Shown here in pieces: positions 9,501 through 18,675 of a DNA stretch of 64,000 nt. The DNA comes from Inquilinus sp. Marseille-Q2685 (GTDB taxonomy: Bacteria > Pseudomonadota > Alphaproteobacteria > DSM-16000 > Inquilinaceae): assembly GCF_916619195.1 (NCBI RefSeq), contig NZ_CAKAKL010000002.1, positions 622,001 through 686,000 on the forward strand, written 5' to 3'. The notes beneath the pieces were generated by a model. The model searched no databases. It saw only the letters and a program-made list of their open reading frames with translations, and was not told where the DNA came from. Within the stretch, counting starts at the first letter, position 1; each line of letters begins with the position of its first letter. A program made the position numbers and the translations under genes.

Positions 9501-10327
9501 TCGGCCGGCCGGCCGCTCTCCACCACCCCGACATGGAACTGCCGCGGCAGGCACAGGAAGGCCAGCGCCGACATCACCGTGATCGACACCCATTCCGGCC
9601 CGACGGCGAAGCCCTCCAGCCGCGCCTGCAGCGCCGGCACCGACAGCAGCCGCGCCGCCAGGTCGCCCGGCCCGTCGAACATGACGAAGGTGACGAAGGC
9701 CCCGGCGGCGAGGATCGCGCCGAGCTTGACCAGGGATTCGAAGGCGATGGCCAGGATCATGCCCTGGTGCCGTTCGTTCGCCTGGACGTGGCGGACGCCG
9801 AACAGGATGGCGAAGACCGCCATGGTCAGGGCGACATGCAGGGCCGTGTCGGCCCACACCGGCGTCGCCACCGTCCGCCCCGGCCCGGTGGCGAGCGCGC
9901 CGAAGCTGAGCGAGACGGCCTGCAGCTGCAGCGCGATGTAGGGCAGGACGCCGACCAGCGCGATCACGGTCGCCACGGCGGCGACGATGCGGCTCTTGCC
10001 ATAGCGGGCGGCGATGAAGTCGGCGACCGAGGTGATGTTCTGCTCGCGCGCCACCCGGGTGATCTTCCGCATCATCGGGAAGCCGAGCGTGATCACCAGG
10101 ATCGGCCCGACATAGATCAGGGTGAAGTCGAGCCCGTGCGACGCGGCCCGGCCGACGCCGCCGTAGAAGGTCCAGGAGGTGCAGTAGACCGCGAGCGAGA
10201 GGGCGTAGACCGCCGGCTCGCGCAGGCCGGACCGCCAATAGGCCGGGCTGCGGTCGCCGATGAAGGCGACGGCGAAGAGCAGGCCGAGATAGCCGAGCGC
10301 GATCAGCCACAGCAGCCAGTCAGCCAC
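6506..10327 (-). CDS. SSF-domain hybrid sensor kinase (SSF-PAS-PAS-HisKA-HATPase-REC), CrbS-like
   Basis: 1273 residues. About 1-500 is a sodium/solute symporter-like membrane domain with about 13 segments, followed by a linker and two PAS domains (near LLSATLDNIGQGIGVFDRE and RIRIYTDNVPVLIAYVDRE). A coiled coil leads to the H box ASHDLLQPFHA (His914), then the N box QNFVSNAVRY, the G boxes DTGPGIP and GLGLGLAIVE, and a C-terminal receiver with Asp1199 in VLLDYHL. The layout matches CrbS, which senses a carboxylate through its transporter-like domain. The start is GTG with GGGGAG before it; the next protein-like feature would lose the first membrane segment. The adjacent response regulator is the likely partner. 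Confidence 0.85.
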   Translation of the reverse strand: MADWLLWLIALGYLGLLFAVAFIGDRSPAYWRSGLREPAVYALSLAVYCTSWTFYGGVGRAASHGLDFTLIYVGPILVITLGFPMMRKITRVAREQNITSVADFIAARYGKSRIVAAVATVIALVGVLPYIALQLQAVSLSFGALATGPGRTVATPVWADTALHVALTMAVFAILFGVRHVQANERHQGMILAIAFESLVKLGAILAAGAFVTFVMFDGPGDLAARLLSVPALQARLEGFAVGPEWVSITVMSALAFLCLPRQFHVGVVESGRPADLRTARWLFPAYLGAINIFVPAFAVAGLLLFGATANPDLFVLSLPMAAGDPLLSLAVFLGGLSAATGMVIVETVALSTMISNELVLPLLLRGGMAARGDGALGPTVLRIRRIAIFGILLLAYAYFAMIGGSMPLASIGLIAFCAVAQLGPALIAGLYWRGAHRHGAFAGMAGGFLVWVVVFLAPTLTGVDWVSAVPLLGIEGALWGIGDNVDALTRGAFWSLALNTALLVGVSRLAQAGERDREQAEAFVGPVVEARQRPQATHRAAAFDDLKTLVARFIGPERAELAFGGPAAALRDRDLADHTERLLSGAIGAASARIMVAATMRRHRTALGRSQTLLREASEAILFNRDLLSATLDNIGQGIGVFDRELRLAAWNRRFVEILGLAEPQVAIGMPLQALTGPGGGLGLSVLLEEQRDPERRRRAHSHERRGADGRVLELQTNPMPDGGFVLVCTDVTERVKTLDALRESERRIRIYTDNVPVLIAYVDREERYRFTNRPYEQALGLERGEANGLSIRTALGEDRYARLKPYIDAVLAGRHQVFEIEFAAAGAELARGTYIPHRDEQGRVIGFFTLYQDITEQRRAEAVLRETAETLERRVAERTSELTELNEALAAAKAAAEAANLGKTRFLAAASHDLLQPFHAARLLTATLAERLGRRPEASLVGHIDSSLGTVEELLQALLEISKLDAGAFEPQPRAVAVAEILRAAALPFEPIARRRGLSLKVARSTATVLTDPALVRRIVQNFVSNAVRYTRQGTVLVGCRRRAGALAIQVWDTGPGIPPEQLSAIFEEFRRLGPGGEDEPAGLGLGLAIVERIAARLGHKVAVRSWPGRGSVFEVVLPLAETRVPARPAKAPPPRRPAADLAGRLVLCVDNDHAILTATRLLLEGWGCTVLAATDAAGAREALQPLGRAPDMVLLDYHLAGAETGLDVLTVLEAAAGRPLAAALVTADRTEALKAAARARGLPLLHKPLKPAALRALLVQRLASRPVPAA

Positions 10328-10430
10328 CGCTTGCTCCCCGCCCGTTGGGCCTGTTCCTCCCTGTCATGGTGCCAGCATAAGCCGGCCGGGGCCGCGCGCC
10401 GAGCGTTTCGGCAGAGAGACCTCCCCCCTC

Positions 10431-10574
10431 ACCCTCCCGTCGCCAACGCGACGGGCCCCTCCCTCTCCCCGAGGAGAGGGAAAACAGGGCCGCAGCTCCT
10501 TTCACCTCTCCTTGGGGAGAGGTCGAAATCGCGTCAGCGATTTCGGGTGAGGGGGCCGCTCCGGCCCATCCGCC
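10431..10574. repeat. Dispersed palindromic repeat, copy 1
   Basis: This intergenic block starts CCCCCCTCACCCTCCCG and ends GGGTGAGGGGGCCGCTCCGGCCCATCCG. Its outer arms (CCCTCACCC/GGGTGAGGG) and inner arms (CCTCTCC/GGAGAGG) can fold. A near-identical block is at 17030-17168. Confidence 0.8.
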
Positions 10575-10583
10575 GCGATCAAG

Positions 10584-11687
10584 TCAGCCGAAGAACCGCG
10601 CCGGGCGGAAGGTGGCCAACTCGGGTCGAGTAACCCCGCGCAGCAGCTCGTCAGCCACCGCCACGCCGAGGAAGGCGGCCAGGGTCACGCCGCTGTGCGT
10701 CACCGCGGCGTAATAGCCTTCGGCCTGCGGCAGCGGGCCGACGGCGGAGTAGCCGTCCCTCGGGATGGCGCGGATGCCGAGGCGCACCGCCTCGGGCTCC
10801 ACCGGCCCCATAGCGGGAAGGATCGCGCGGGCGCGCCGGATCAGCTCCCGCATCTCCAGCAGGTCGACGCTCGGCTGCGGTGCCGTGGCCGGATCGAACT
10901 CGTCGTCGTTGCGGCAGACCAGCAGGCGCCCGGCGCCGTCCGGCCGGATATCGCAGCCCGGCGCCTTCAGCAGGCACTCGAGCCCGACCGCGACCGGCGG
11001 GGTGAAGGCCAGCAGCCCCGCGGTCGGCGCCAGCGGGATGCGCAGCGCCGGATCGAAACCGGCGTCATCGGCCCAGCGGCCGGTGCAGCTGACCACCAGG
11101 TCGGCGCCCAGCGTCCGGCCGTCCGCCAGGGTCACCCCAGTGACGCGGCCGGACCGCAGCTCCACCCGCGCCACGCGGGCGCCGATCTCGACCCGCGCGC
11201 CGAGGCGCCGGGCCGCGGCGAGCATGGAATGAGCATAGACCACTGGGTCGACCCAGCCCTCCTCCGGGAACCAGGCGACCGGCGCGTCGCCCACCGCCCC
11301 CGGATCGATGTCGGGCGCCAGCTCGCGCAGCTGCGTGGCGGAGATCCATTCGGCGGCATAGCCCCAGTCCCGCAGCCGGTCGAAGCGCCGGCGCTGCTCC
11401 TCCCGCCCCGCCTCGTCGGCCCATTCCAGGCTGCCGTTCAGGTGCAGCCAGGGCGTCGCCGCGAACTCGTCGCGCAGCGCCGCATGCGCCTTCATCCCGG
11501 CGACGTTCAGCTCGTGATAGGCCCGCGGCGTCTTGCCGTGGGAGTTGACCCAGGCGAAGCTGGTGCCGGAGGTGCCGGCGCCGATGCGCGTCGCCTCCAG
11601 CACCGTGACCGACGCGCCGCCCTGCGCCAGGCGGTACACCACCGAGGCGCCGATGACGCCCGCGCCGATCACGATGATGGAAGCCAT
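10584..11687 (-). CDS. DAO-family FAD-dependent oxidoreductase (D-amino-acid dehydrogenase/glycine oxidase-like)
   Basis: 367 residues. The N-terminal Rossmann motif is IIVIGAGVIGASVVYRLA, with Glu of VLEATRIGAGTSG contacting FAD ribose. It ends with the FAD-binding region GYYAAVTHSGVTLAAFLG typical of DAO-fold amine oxidases. It likely oxidises a secondary or D-amine; the substrate is not known. It is the last gene of the peptide-uptake operon, starting 7 bases after the binding-protein stop with GAGGA before the ATG, which suggests that it acts on the imported compound or a product of its cleavage. It is cytoplasmic or membrane-associated, with no signal peptide. Confidence 0.8.
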   Translation of the reverse strand: MASIIVIGAGVIGASVVYRLAQGGASVTVLEATRIGAGTSGTSFAWVNSHGKTPRAYHELNVAGMKAHAALRDEFAATPWLHLNGSLEWADEAGREEQRRRFDRLRDWGYAAEWISATQLRELAPDIDPGAVGDAPVAWFPEEGWVDPVVYAHSMLAAARRLGARVEIGARVARVELRSGRVTGVTLADGRTLGADLVVSCTGRWADDAGFDPALRIPLAPTAGLLAFTPPVAVGLECLLKAPGCDIRPDGAGRLLVCRNDDEFDPATAPQPSVDLLEMRELIRRARAILPAMGPVEPEAVRLGIRAIPRDGYSAVGPLPQAEGYYAAVTHSGVTLAAFLGVAVADELLRGVTRPELATFRPARFFG

Positions 11688-11694
11688 TCCGTCC

Positions 11695-13209
11695 TCAGTT
11701 CTTCTTCGTCTCTTCCAGATAGAACCGGCCGAGCGGGTTCTGGCCGAAGTTCTCGATGTTCTTGCGCGACACGCTCAGATACGGGCTGTAGTAGAGGTCG
11801 ATCCAATGGGCGTCCGCCTTGGCCGTCTTCTGCAGGTCGACATACATCGCCTCGCGCTTCTTCGGGTCGGTCTCGACCCGGGCCTCGGCCACCAGCGCCT
11901 TCACCCGGTCGTTCTGGTACCGGGTCATGTAGTTCATGTTGGTGTCGTGGCCGAGGACGAAGGTCGTCTTCTGGTCGGGGTCGATGATGTCGTTGGTCCA
12001 GTAGTTCATCGCCATGTCGTAGTCGCCCGCCACCTCCATGTCCCAGGTCTGGCTCGGGTCGACCTTCTGCAGGTTGGCGGTGATGCCGACCTTGGCCAGC
12101 TGCTGCTGCACCATCACCGACACCTGCTCGTCGACGGTATCGCCGGTCTGCACCAGGTAGGTCAGGGTGATGGTGCCGACGCCCGCCTGCTTCAGCAGCT
12201 CCTTGGCCTTCTCAGGGTCATAGGGCCGGGCGCCGTTGTCCGCGGTATGGTACAGCGCGCCCGTCGGGATGTAGGAGTTGGCGACGGTGCCGACGCCGAA
12301 GGTCACCGTGTCGACGATCGCCTTCTTGTCGATGGCGAAGTCGATCGCCTGCCGCACCTCCAGCTTGTCGAGCGGCGGGTGCGAGTGGTTCAGCAGCAGG
12401 TGGTCCTCGCGGGTCGAGGGGTCCTTGTGGACCACCAGGTTCGGGTCCTTCTCCAGCTCCGCCACCTTGGCGAAGGGCACGAAGATCGCGGCGTCCAGCT
12501 CGCCCGCCTGCACCTTCAGCATGCGGGTGTTGTCGTCGGGCACCGAGATCCATTCGACGCCGTCGAGGCTGACCTGGTCCGCCTGCCAGAAGTTCGGGTT
12601 CTTCTTCAGCACCACCTTCTCGCCGCGGCGCCATTCCTCGACCTGGAAGGCGCCGGAGCCGACCGGCTTCTCGGCAAAGGCGTCCTCGCCCATCGCATTC
12701 ATCGCCTTCTCGGAGACGATCGAGGCGCCGGGCATCGCCAGCGTCGCCAGGAACGGCACCATCGGCTGGGTCAGCGTGACAACCAGCGTGCGGTCGTCCT
12801 TGGCCTCGGCCGTCTTGATCACCTTGTAGGTGTCGCTCCACAGCGATCCGGGGTTGTCGCGGATGCGGGTCAGCGAGAAGGCGGCGTCCGCCGCCGTCAC
12901 CGGGCTGCCGTCGGAGAACTTCGCGTCGCGCATCTTGAAGGTGTAGGTCAGGCCGTCGTCGGAGGTGGTCCAGCTTTCGGCCAGGCCGGGCACCAGCGTC
13001 TGGCCGGATTTGTCGACCCGGACCAGCACGTCGAAGACGTTCGAAAACCCCCAGAAATCGACGTTCTGAGAGGTCTTGATCGGGTCGAAGGTGGTGCCGT
13101 CCTCGCGCCGGCCGATGGTCAGCACGCCCGCCGCCTCCGCCGCCGCCCCGCCGGCGACGAGCGCCGCCAGGAACGCCGCCATGGCGATGCCGAGATGGTT
13201 CCGTGTCAT
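11695..13209 (-). CDS. Family 5 (peptide/opine/nickel-type) ABC substrate-binding protein
   Basis: 504 residues. The Sec signal is at about 1-26 (MTRNHLGIAMAAFLAALVAGGAAAEA). The mature part opens with VLTIGRREDGTTFDPIKTSQNVDFWGFSNVFD, as in SBP_bac_5 proteins, and has the usual LPDDNTRMLKVQ-like core, here SVPDDNTRMLKVQAGELD. GGAGG lies 6 bases before the ATG. It is the periplasmic receptor of the Dpp-like importer encoded just upstream. Peptides, opines or related cationic solutes are the common ligands; the exact one cannot be read. Confidence 0.9.
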   Translation of the reverse strand: MTRNHLGIAMAAFLAALVAGGAAAEAAGVLTIGRREDGTTFDPIKTSQNVDFWGFSNVFDVLVRVDKSGQTLVPGLAESWTTSDDGLTYTFKMRDAKFSDGSPVTAADAAFSLTRIRDNPGSLWSDTYKVIKTAEAKDDRTLVVTLTQPMVPFLATLAMPGASIVSEKAMNAMGEDAFAEKPVGSGAFQVEEWRRGEKVVLKKNPNFWQADQVSLDGVEWISVPDDNTRMLKVQAGELDAAIFVPFAKVAELEKDPNLVVHKDPSTREDHLLLNHSHPPLDKLEVRQAIDFAIDKKAIVDTVTFGVGTVANSYIPTGALYHTADNGARPYDPEKAKELLKQAGVGTITLTYLVQTGDTVDEQVSVMVQQQLAKVGITANLQKVDPSQTWDMEVAGDYDMAMNYWTNDIIDPDQKTTFVLGHDTNMNYMTRYQNDRVKALVAEARVETDPKKREAMYVDLQKTAKADAHWIDLYYSPYLSVSRKNIENFGQNPLGRFYLEETKKN

Positions 13210-13234
13210 CGTGAGCCTCCGGTGTTGCCCCGTC

Positions 13235-14211
<977 letters not shown>

Positions 14212-14215
<4 letters not shown>

Positions 14216-15189
14216 GCCGCGTCTCCCAAGGCCCGGTGGCAGGCCGCCATATGTCCCGGCTCCGGCCAGGACGCGTCCGGCCGCACCGCGGTGCAGCGGT
14301 CGAAGGCCCGGTCGCAGCGCGGGTGGAAGCGGCAGCCGGAGGGCAGGTCGGCCAAAGCCGGCGGCTGGCCGGGGATGAAGGGCAGCTGGTGCCCGCCGTC
14401 GCCATGCGAAGGCTGGCAGGCGATCAGCCGCGCCGTGTAGGGGTGGCGCGGCGCCGCCAGCACCGCCCGCTTGGCCCCCGCCTCGCACAGCGTGCCGCCA
14501 TACATCACGGCGATGCGGTCGCAGCTCTGCGCCACCACGCCGAGGTCGTGGGTGATCAGGATGATGGCGAGGCCGCGCCGGTCGCGCAGGTCCAGCAGCA
14601 GCCGCAGGATCTGCGCCTGCACGGTGACGTCGAGCGCGGTGGTCGGCTCGTCGGCGATCAGCACCTCCGGGTCGCAGGCCAGGGCCGTGGCGATCATCGC
14701 CCGCTGCCGCATGCCGCCGGAGAATTCGTGCGGGTAGCCGCCGGCCCGCCGCTCGGGATCCGGGATGCCGACCTGGCGCAGCAGGTCCACCGCGGCGGCC
14801 CGGGCCTCGCGCTTCGAGGCGCCGCGATGCAGCCGGATGCCCTCGGCGATCTGGTCGCCGATCCGCATCACCGGATCGAGATGGCTGGTCGGATTCTGGA
14901 AGATCATGCCGATCTCCCGCCCCCGCACCCGGCGCAGCGCCTCCGGCTCCAGCGCCGCCAGGTCGCGGCCCTTGAGCAGCACCGAGCCGCCGGCGATGCG
15001 CAGGCTTCCCGGCAGCAGGCCGATCAGCGCCCGGCAGGTGACGCTCTTGCCGGAGCCGCTCTCGCCCACCAGCCCCATCACCTGCCCCGCCTCCAGCGCG
15101 AAGGAGACGCGGTCGACGATGGTCGTCTCCTCCCCCGCCCGCCTCAGGGCCACCGACAGGTCGCGCACCTCCAGCAGCGGCACGGTCAT
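14212..15189 (-). CDS. Dpp/Opp-type ABC ATPase (DppD-like)
   Basis: 325 residues from the ATG at 15189. Walker A GESGSGKS is at about 42-49, the signature [15 protein letters not shown] and Walker [13 protein letters not shown], with the C-terminal Cys-containing oligopeptide module ([12 protein letters not shown]). The chosen ATG has GAGG 7 bases upstream and follows the permease stop by 4 bases; an ATG at 15207 would overlap the permease. It is coupled to the next ATPase gene by ATGA. All key ATPase residues are intact. Confidence 0.9.
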
Positions 15190-15193
15190 TCCT

Positions 15194-16057
15194 TCACCTC
15201 GAGCCATTTTGGCCGAGCCATTCGCCGAGCCCGTCGCCGAGCAGGCTGAAGCCGAGCGCGATCACCGCCAGCGCCACGCCCGGGAAGGCGGCGATCCACC
15301 AGGCGCGGATGATGAAGTTCTGGCTTTCCGCCACCATCACGCCCCACTCGGCGGTCGGCGGCTGCACCCCGAGGCCGAGATAGCTGATCGAGGCGCCGAG
15401 CAGCATGGTCAGCACCACGTCGGACATCGAGAACACGATCGAGCTGACCATCGCGTTCGGCAGGATGTGCCGTGCCATGATGCGAAGATGGCCGTAGCCC
15501 AGGCTGCGCGCGGCGGTGACGAAGTCGCTGGCCTTCAAGACCAGCACCTGGGCCCGGACCAGCCGGGCGTAGGACACCCAGCCGACCAGGGCCATGGCGA
15601 TGAAGAAGCTGCCGAGGCCGGGGCCGAGGATGGCGATGATCGCCAGCATCAACACCAGAAAGGGGAAGGCCAGGACGATGTCGAGGACGCGCATCACCAG
15701 CGCGTCGACCCAGCCGCCGAAATAGCCGGAGACGCAGCCGATTGCGGTGCCGATCAGGAACGGGATCAGCACGCCGAGCACGCCCATCATCAGGTCCAGC
15801 CGCGTGCCCCAGATCAGCCGGGACAGCACGTCGCGGCCGACATTGTCGGTGCCGAGCCAGTGCCCGGGGCCGGGCGGCAGCAGCGCGTTCGCGGTGTCCT
15901 GCTGGATCGGATTATAGGGCGCGATCACCGGCGCCAGCAGCGCCACCAGCAGGAAGAACCCGACGATGCCGGCGCCCCACCATAGCGCGCCCGGCACACG
16001 CGGCAGCCTGAAGCGCAGTCGCGACCGGATGGCGGGGATGTCGGCCACGGCGCTCAC
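15194..16057 (-). CDS. Dpp/Opp-type ABC permease (DppC-like)
   Basis: 287 residues. An N-terminal membrane segment (LWWGAGIVGFFLLVALLAPVI) is followed by the OppC-typical HWLGTDNVGRDVLSRLIWGTR, then five more segments and the coupling-helix motif with GYGHLRIMARHILPN. The start is a GTG overlapping the stop of the preceding permease gene (GTGA), which marks translational coupling. It forms the inner-membrane channel together with the DppB-like protein. Confidence 0.9.
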   Translation of the reverse strand: MSAVADIPAIRSRLRFRLPRVPGALWWGAGIVGFFLLVALLAPVIAPYNPIQQDTANALLPPGPGHWLGTDNVGRDVLSRLIWGTRLDLMMGVLGVLIPFLIGTAIGCVSGYFGGWVDALVMRVLDIVLAFPFLVLMLAIIAILGPGLGSFFIAMALVGWVSYARLVRAQVLVLKASDFVTAARSLGYGHLRIMARHILPNAMVSSIVFSMSDVVLTMLLGASISYLGLGVQPPTAEWGVMVAESQNFIIRAWWIAAFPGVALAVIALGFSLLGDGLGEWLGQNGSR

Positions 16058-16992
16058 AGCTTCACCCGCGGATCGATGGCGACGGTCAGGATGTCGGCCA
16101 GGAAGTTCACCGTGACGCTGGCCACGGCGAAGGCCATGGCCACGCCCTGCACCACCATGTAGTCGCGGGTGAAGATGCCGCGCACCAGCAGTTGGCCCAT
16201 GCCGGGGATCGAGAACACGTTCTCGATGATCACGGTGCCGCCGATCAGCCAGCCGATGTTGACGGCCAGCAGGTTGATGGTCGGCACGATGGCGTTGGGC
16301 ACGACATGGCGCCAGAACACCATGCCCTCGGGCAGGCCGCGCGCCCGTGCGGCGGTGGCCTGGTCGGAGCGCAGCTCGGCGATCATCGCGGCCCTGAGGG
16401 TCCGGGTCAGCACCGCCGACAGGGCGAGCGCGATGGTCAGCCAGGGCAGCACCAGATGGTGCAGCCGGTCGGCCCAGTCGTCGCCGTACCCCGCCACCGG
16501 GAACAGCCCCAGCGTCACGCTGAACAGGATGATCAGCATGATCCCCAGCCAGAACGGCGGCAGGCCGAGCCCGGTGGTGGAGACGATGCGGATGGCGTGG
16601 TCGGCCAGCCGGCCGCGGCGGCGCGCGGCGATGGCGGCGAAGGGCACGGCGATCAGCAGCGACAGCAGCACGGCGCCGAACACCAGCAGCAGCGTCGGCT
16701 CGATCCGCTCGGCGATCAGGCGCAGCACCGGGACCTTGTACAGGATCGACCGGCCCATCTCGCCATTCGCCAGGTTCTGCAGGAACAGGCCGTATTGCGT
16801 CCACAGCGGCTCGTCGAGCCCGAATTGGGCGCGGATCCGGGCGATCGCGTCCGGCGTCGCCTTGGTGCCCAGCAGCACCCGCGCCGGGTCGCCGGGGATC
16901 GAGCGGATCAGCACGAAGGTGATGACGCTGATGCCGAACAGCACCGGGATCAGCTGCAGCGGACGGGTCAGGACGAAGCGGAAGCGGTGCAT
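16054..16992 (-). CDS. Dpp/Opp-type ABC permease (DppB-like)
   Basis: 312 residues. It starts MHRFRFVLTRPLQLIPVLFGISVITFVLIRS, the standard first membrane helix of DppB/OppB, followed by IPGDPARVLLG and, later, the coupling motif with ARARGLPEGMVFWRHVVPNA. It has about six membrane segments. It is the first gene of the importer operon, whose order is DppB, DppC, DppD, DppF, binding protein, oxidoreductase. Promoter elements must lie in the 194 bases upstream, which also hold the dispersed repeat. Confidence 0.9.
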   Translation of the reverse strand: MHRFRFVLTRPLQLIPVLFGISVITFVLIRSIPGDPARVLLGTKATPDAIARIRAQFGLDEPLWTQYGLFLQNLANGEMGRSILYKVPVLRLIAERIEPTLLLVFGAVLLSLLIAVPFAAIAARRRGRLADHAIRIVSTTGLGLPPFWLGIMLIILFSVTLGLFPVAGYGDDWADRLHHLVLPWLTIALALSAVLTRTLRAAMIAELRSDQATAARARGLPEGMVFWRHVVPNAIVPTINLLAVNIGWLIGGTVIIENVFSIPGMGQLLVRGIFTRDYMVVQGVAMAFAVASVTVNFLADILTVAIDPRVKL

Positions 16993-17029
16993 CGCCGGTC
17001 AGGCCCTTCCTGCACTCAGGCGAGGCCGG

Positions 17030-17168
17030 TTCTCCCCCTCACCCTCCCGCCGCCTTCGGCGTCGGGCCCCTCCCTCTCCCCAAGGAGAGGGACTTTTCAC
17101 CTCTCCTTGGGGAGAGGTCGAAATCGCCTTGGCGATTTCGGGTGAGGGGGCGGCTCCGGCCCATCCGC
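17030..17168. repeat. Dispersed palindromic repeat, copy 2
   Basis: Near-identical to 10431-10574 over most of its length, with the same CCCTCACCCTCCCG start and GGGTGAGGGGGCGGCTCCGG end. It has a shorter middle (a gap against copy 1). It lies between the peptidase gene and the importer operon. Confidence 0.8.
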
Positions 17169-17186
17169 GGTCGGGACAGCCCGGCA

Positions 17187-18077
17187 TCAGGCGCCCCGGT
17201 GCTGTTCGAGGAAGTCGAGCAGCACCGGGTAGTAGGCGTGCGGCTCCTCGTAGAACGGCATGTGGCTGGAGTTCGGGAAGACGTGCAGCCGGGCGTTGGG
17301 CAGCGCCAGCTTCATGCGCAGCGAGCAGGCCGGCGTCAGCTCGTCATGCTCGCCGCAGGTGATCAGCACCGGCACGGTGATCCGGTGCATGTCCGGCAGC
17401 CGGTTCCAGTCCTTCAGATTGCCGGTGTAGAGGAACTCGTTCGGGCCCTGGATGGTGCCGTAGGGCCCCATGTTCCAGTCGTCCAGCGACCGCTTCACCG
17501 GGGCCGGCCAATGGTCCAGCCGGCAGACATGGCGGTGGTTCAGGATGGTGATCGCGGCCTGGTACACCGGATGGTCCAGCGTACCCTCGGCCTCGTGCCG
17601 CTGCATCATCGCCACGGTCTCGGGGCCGAGCGCCGCGCGCAGCCGTTCCAGCTCGCCGATCAGGTGCGGGATGTCGGCCGCCGTGTCCTCCAGGATCACG
17701 GTCTTCAGCGCCTCGGGGTGGGTCAGCGCGTATTCGACGCTGAGCCAGCCGCCCCAGGAATGGCCCAGCAGATGCACCCGGCCGAGCCCGAGCACCTGGC
17801 GCACCGTCTCCACCTCTGCGACATAGCGTGTGATGGTCCACAGCGAGGGATCGGCCGGCCGGTCCGACGCGCCGGTGCCGAGCTGGTCGAAGGCGACGAC
17901 CCGGTAGCCCCGGTCGATCAGGCAGGAATGCGCGTCGCGCAGATAGTCACAGGGCAGCCCCGGGCCGCCGTTCAGGCACAGCACCGTCTCCGGCCCCGAG
18001 CCGAAGCTGTAGGCCACCACCTTGTAGCCGTCGACACGAATCTCGTCCCGCCGGTCCGGCGCGATTTCCCGCCACAT
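17187..18077 (-). CDS. Proline iminopeptidase-like alpha/beta hydrolase
   Basis: 296 residues, the usual length of the prolyl-aminopeptidase family. The oxyanion-hole motif is NGGPG (37-40; relatives have HGGPG), followed by VAFDQLGTGASD, the nucleophile elbow GHSWGG (Ser107), an acid in the GEHDELTP segment and the catalytic His in SSHMPF. It should remove N-terminal proline or a similar residue from short peptides in the cytoplasm. The start at 18077 has GGGAAGG upstream and fits the family length; the frame extends further. The peptide importer operon follows on the same strand, so joint peptide use is plausible. Confidence 0.8.
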   Translation of the reverse strand: MWREIAPDRRDEIRVDGYKVVAYSFGSGPETVLCLNGGPGLPCDYLRDAHSCLIDRGYRVVAFDQLGTGASDRPADPSLWTITRYVAEVETVRQVLGLGRVHLLGHSWGGWLSVEYALTHPEALKTVILEDTAADIPHLIGELERLRAALGPETVAMMQRHEAEGTLDHPVYQAAITILNHRHVCRLDHWPAPVKRSLDDWNMGPYGTIQGPNEFLYTGNLKDWNRLPDMHRITVPVLITCGEHDELTPACSLRMKLALPNARLHVFPNSSHMPFYEEPHAYYPVLLDFLEQHRGA

Positions 18078-18162
18078 CCTGCCTTCCCCGTCATGATCTT
18101 TTTTGCGTCGCGAAACGCTAGACGGATCGGACAAGTCAGACAAGACAGCCTGTGGAGGAAGA

Positions 18163-18675
18163 TTATAACCGGCGGTCGCCAGGGCCCCTCGCGACGACGG
18201 CGAGCGCGCCGGGGCGCTGCTCGGTGCGGATATCCTGCAGGCCAAAGTCCTGGAGCGACGACCGGACGGTCTCGACAACCCGGGCCGCCGGTTCGTCGTA
18301 GATGATCCAGATCTCGCCACCGGAATGCAGGCTGCCGACGACATGCGGCAGGGCTAGGCCGGGGCGGGTCCAGAAGCTGTTGACGCGGATGGCGTAGATC
18401 CGGTCGAAACCGCCGGGCACGACCGGCCCGTGCTCGATGTCGCCTCTGGCGATGCTGACCCGCCCGGCCGCGATCGCCGCCGCGTTGACGATCCGCGCCC
18501 GCGCCGCGGCGGTGTCGGAGCGGTCGATGGCGGAGACGGTCACGGCCGGCTGGCGGGCGGTCACCGCCTGGATCGCCTGGCCGGTGCCGCAGCCGATTTC
18601 CAGCAACCTTTCCCCCGGTCGCGGCGCCAGCAGGTCGACCGCGGCCATGATTCTGGGAGAGATCGGCGTGGTCAC
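18163..18675 (-). CDS. Class I SAM-dependent methyltransferase
   Basis: 170 residues. Motif I is LLEIGCGTGQAIQAV, followed by an acidic motif II region (VSAIDRSD) and ARGDIEHG, so it should bind S-adenosylmethionine. The start is a GTG overlapping the stop of the SDR gene (GTGA), consistent with coupling; without this overlap the frame appears open into the SDR gene. The N-terminal cap is very short, so it is a minimal methyltransferase. The substrate is unknown, perhaps the product of the two oxidoreductases in the same operon. Confidence 0.75.
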   Translation of the reverse strand: MTTPISPRIMAAVDLLAPRPGERLLEIGCGTGQAIQAVTARQPAVTVSAIDRSDTAAARARIVNAAAIAAGRVSIARGDIEHGPVVPGGFDRIYAIRVNSFWTRPGLALPHVVGSLHSGGEIWIIYDEPAARVVETVRSSLQDFGLQDIRTEQRPGALAVVARGPGDRRL

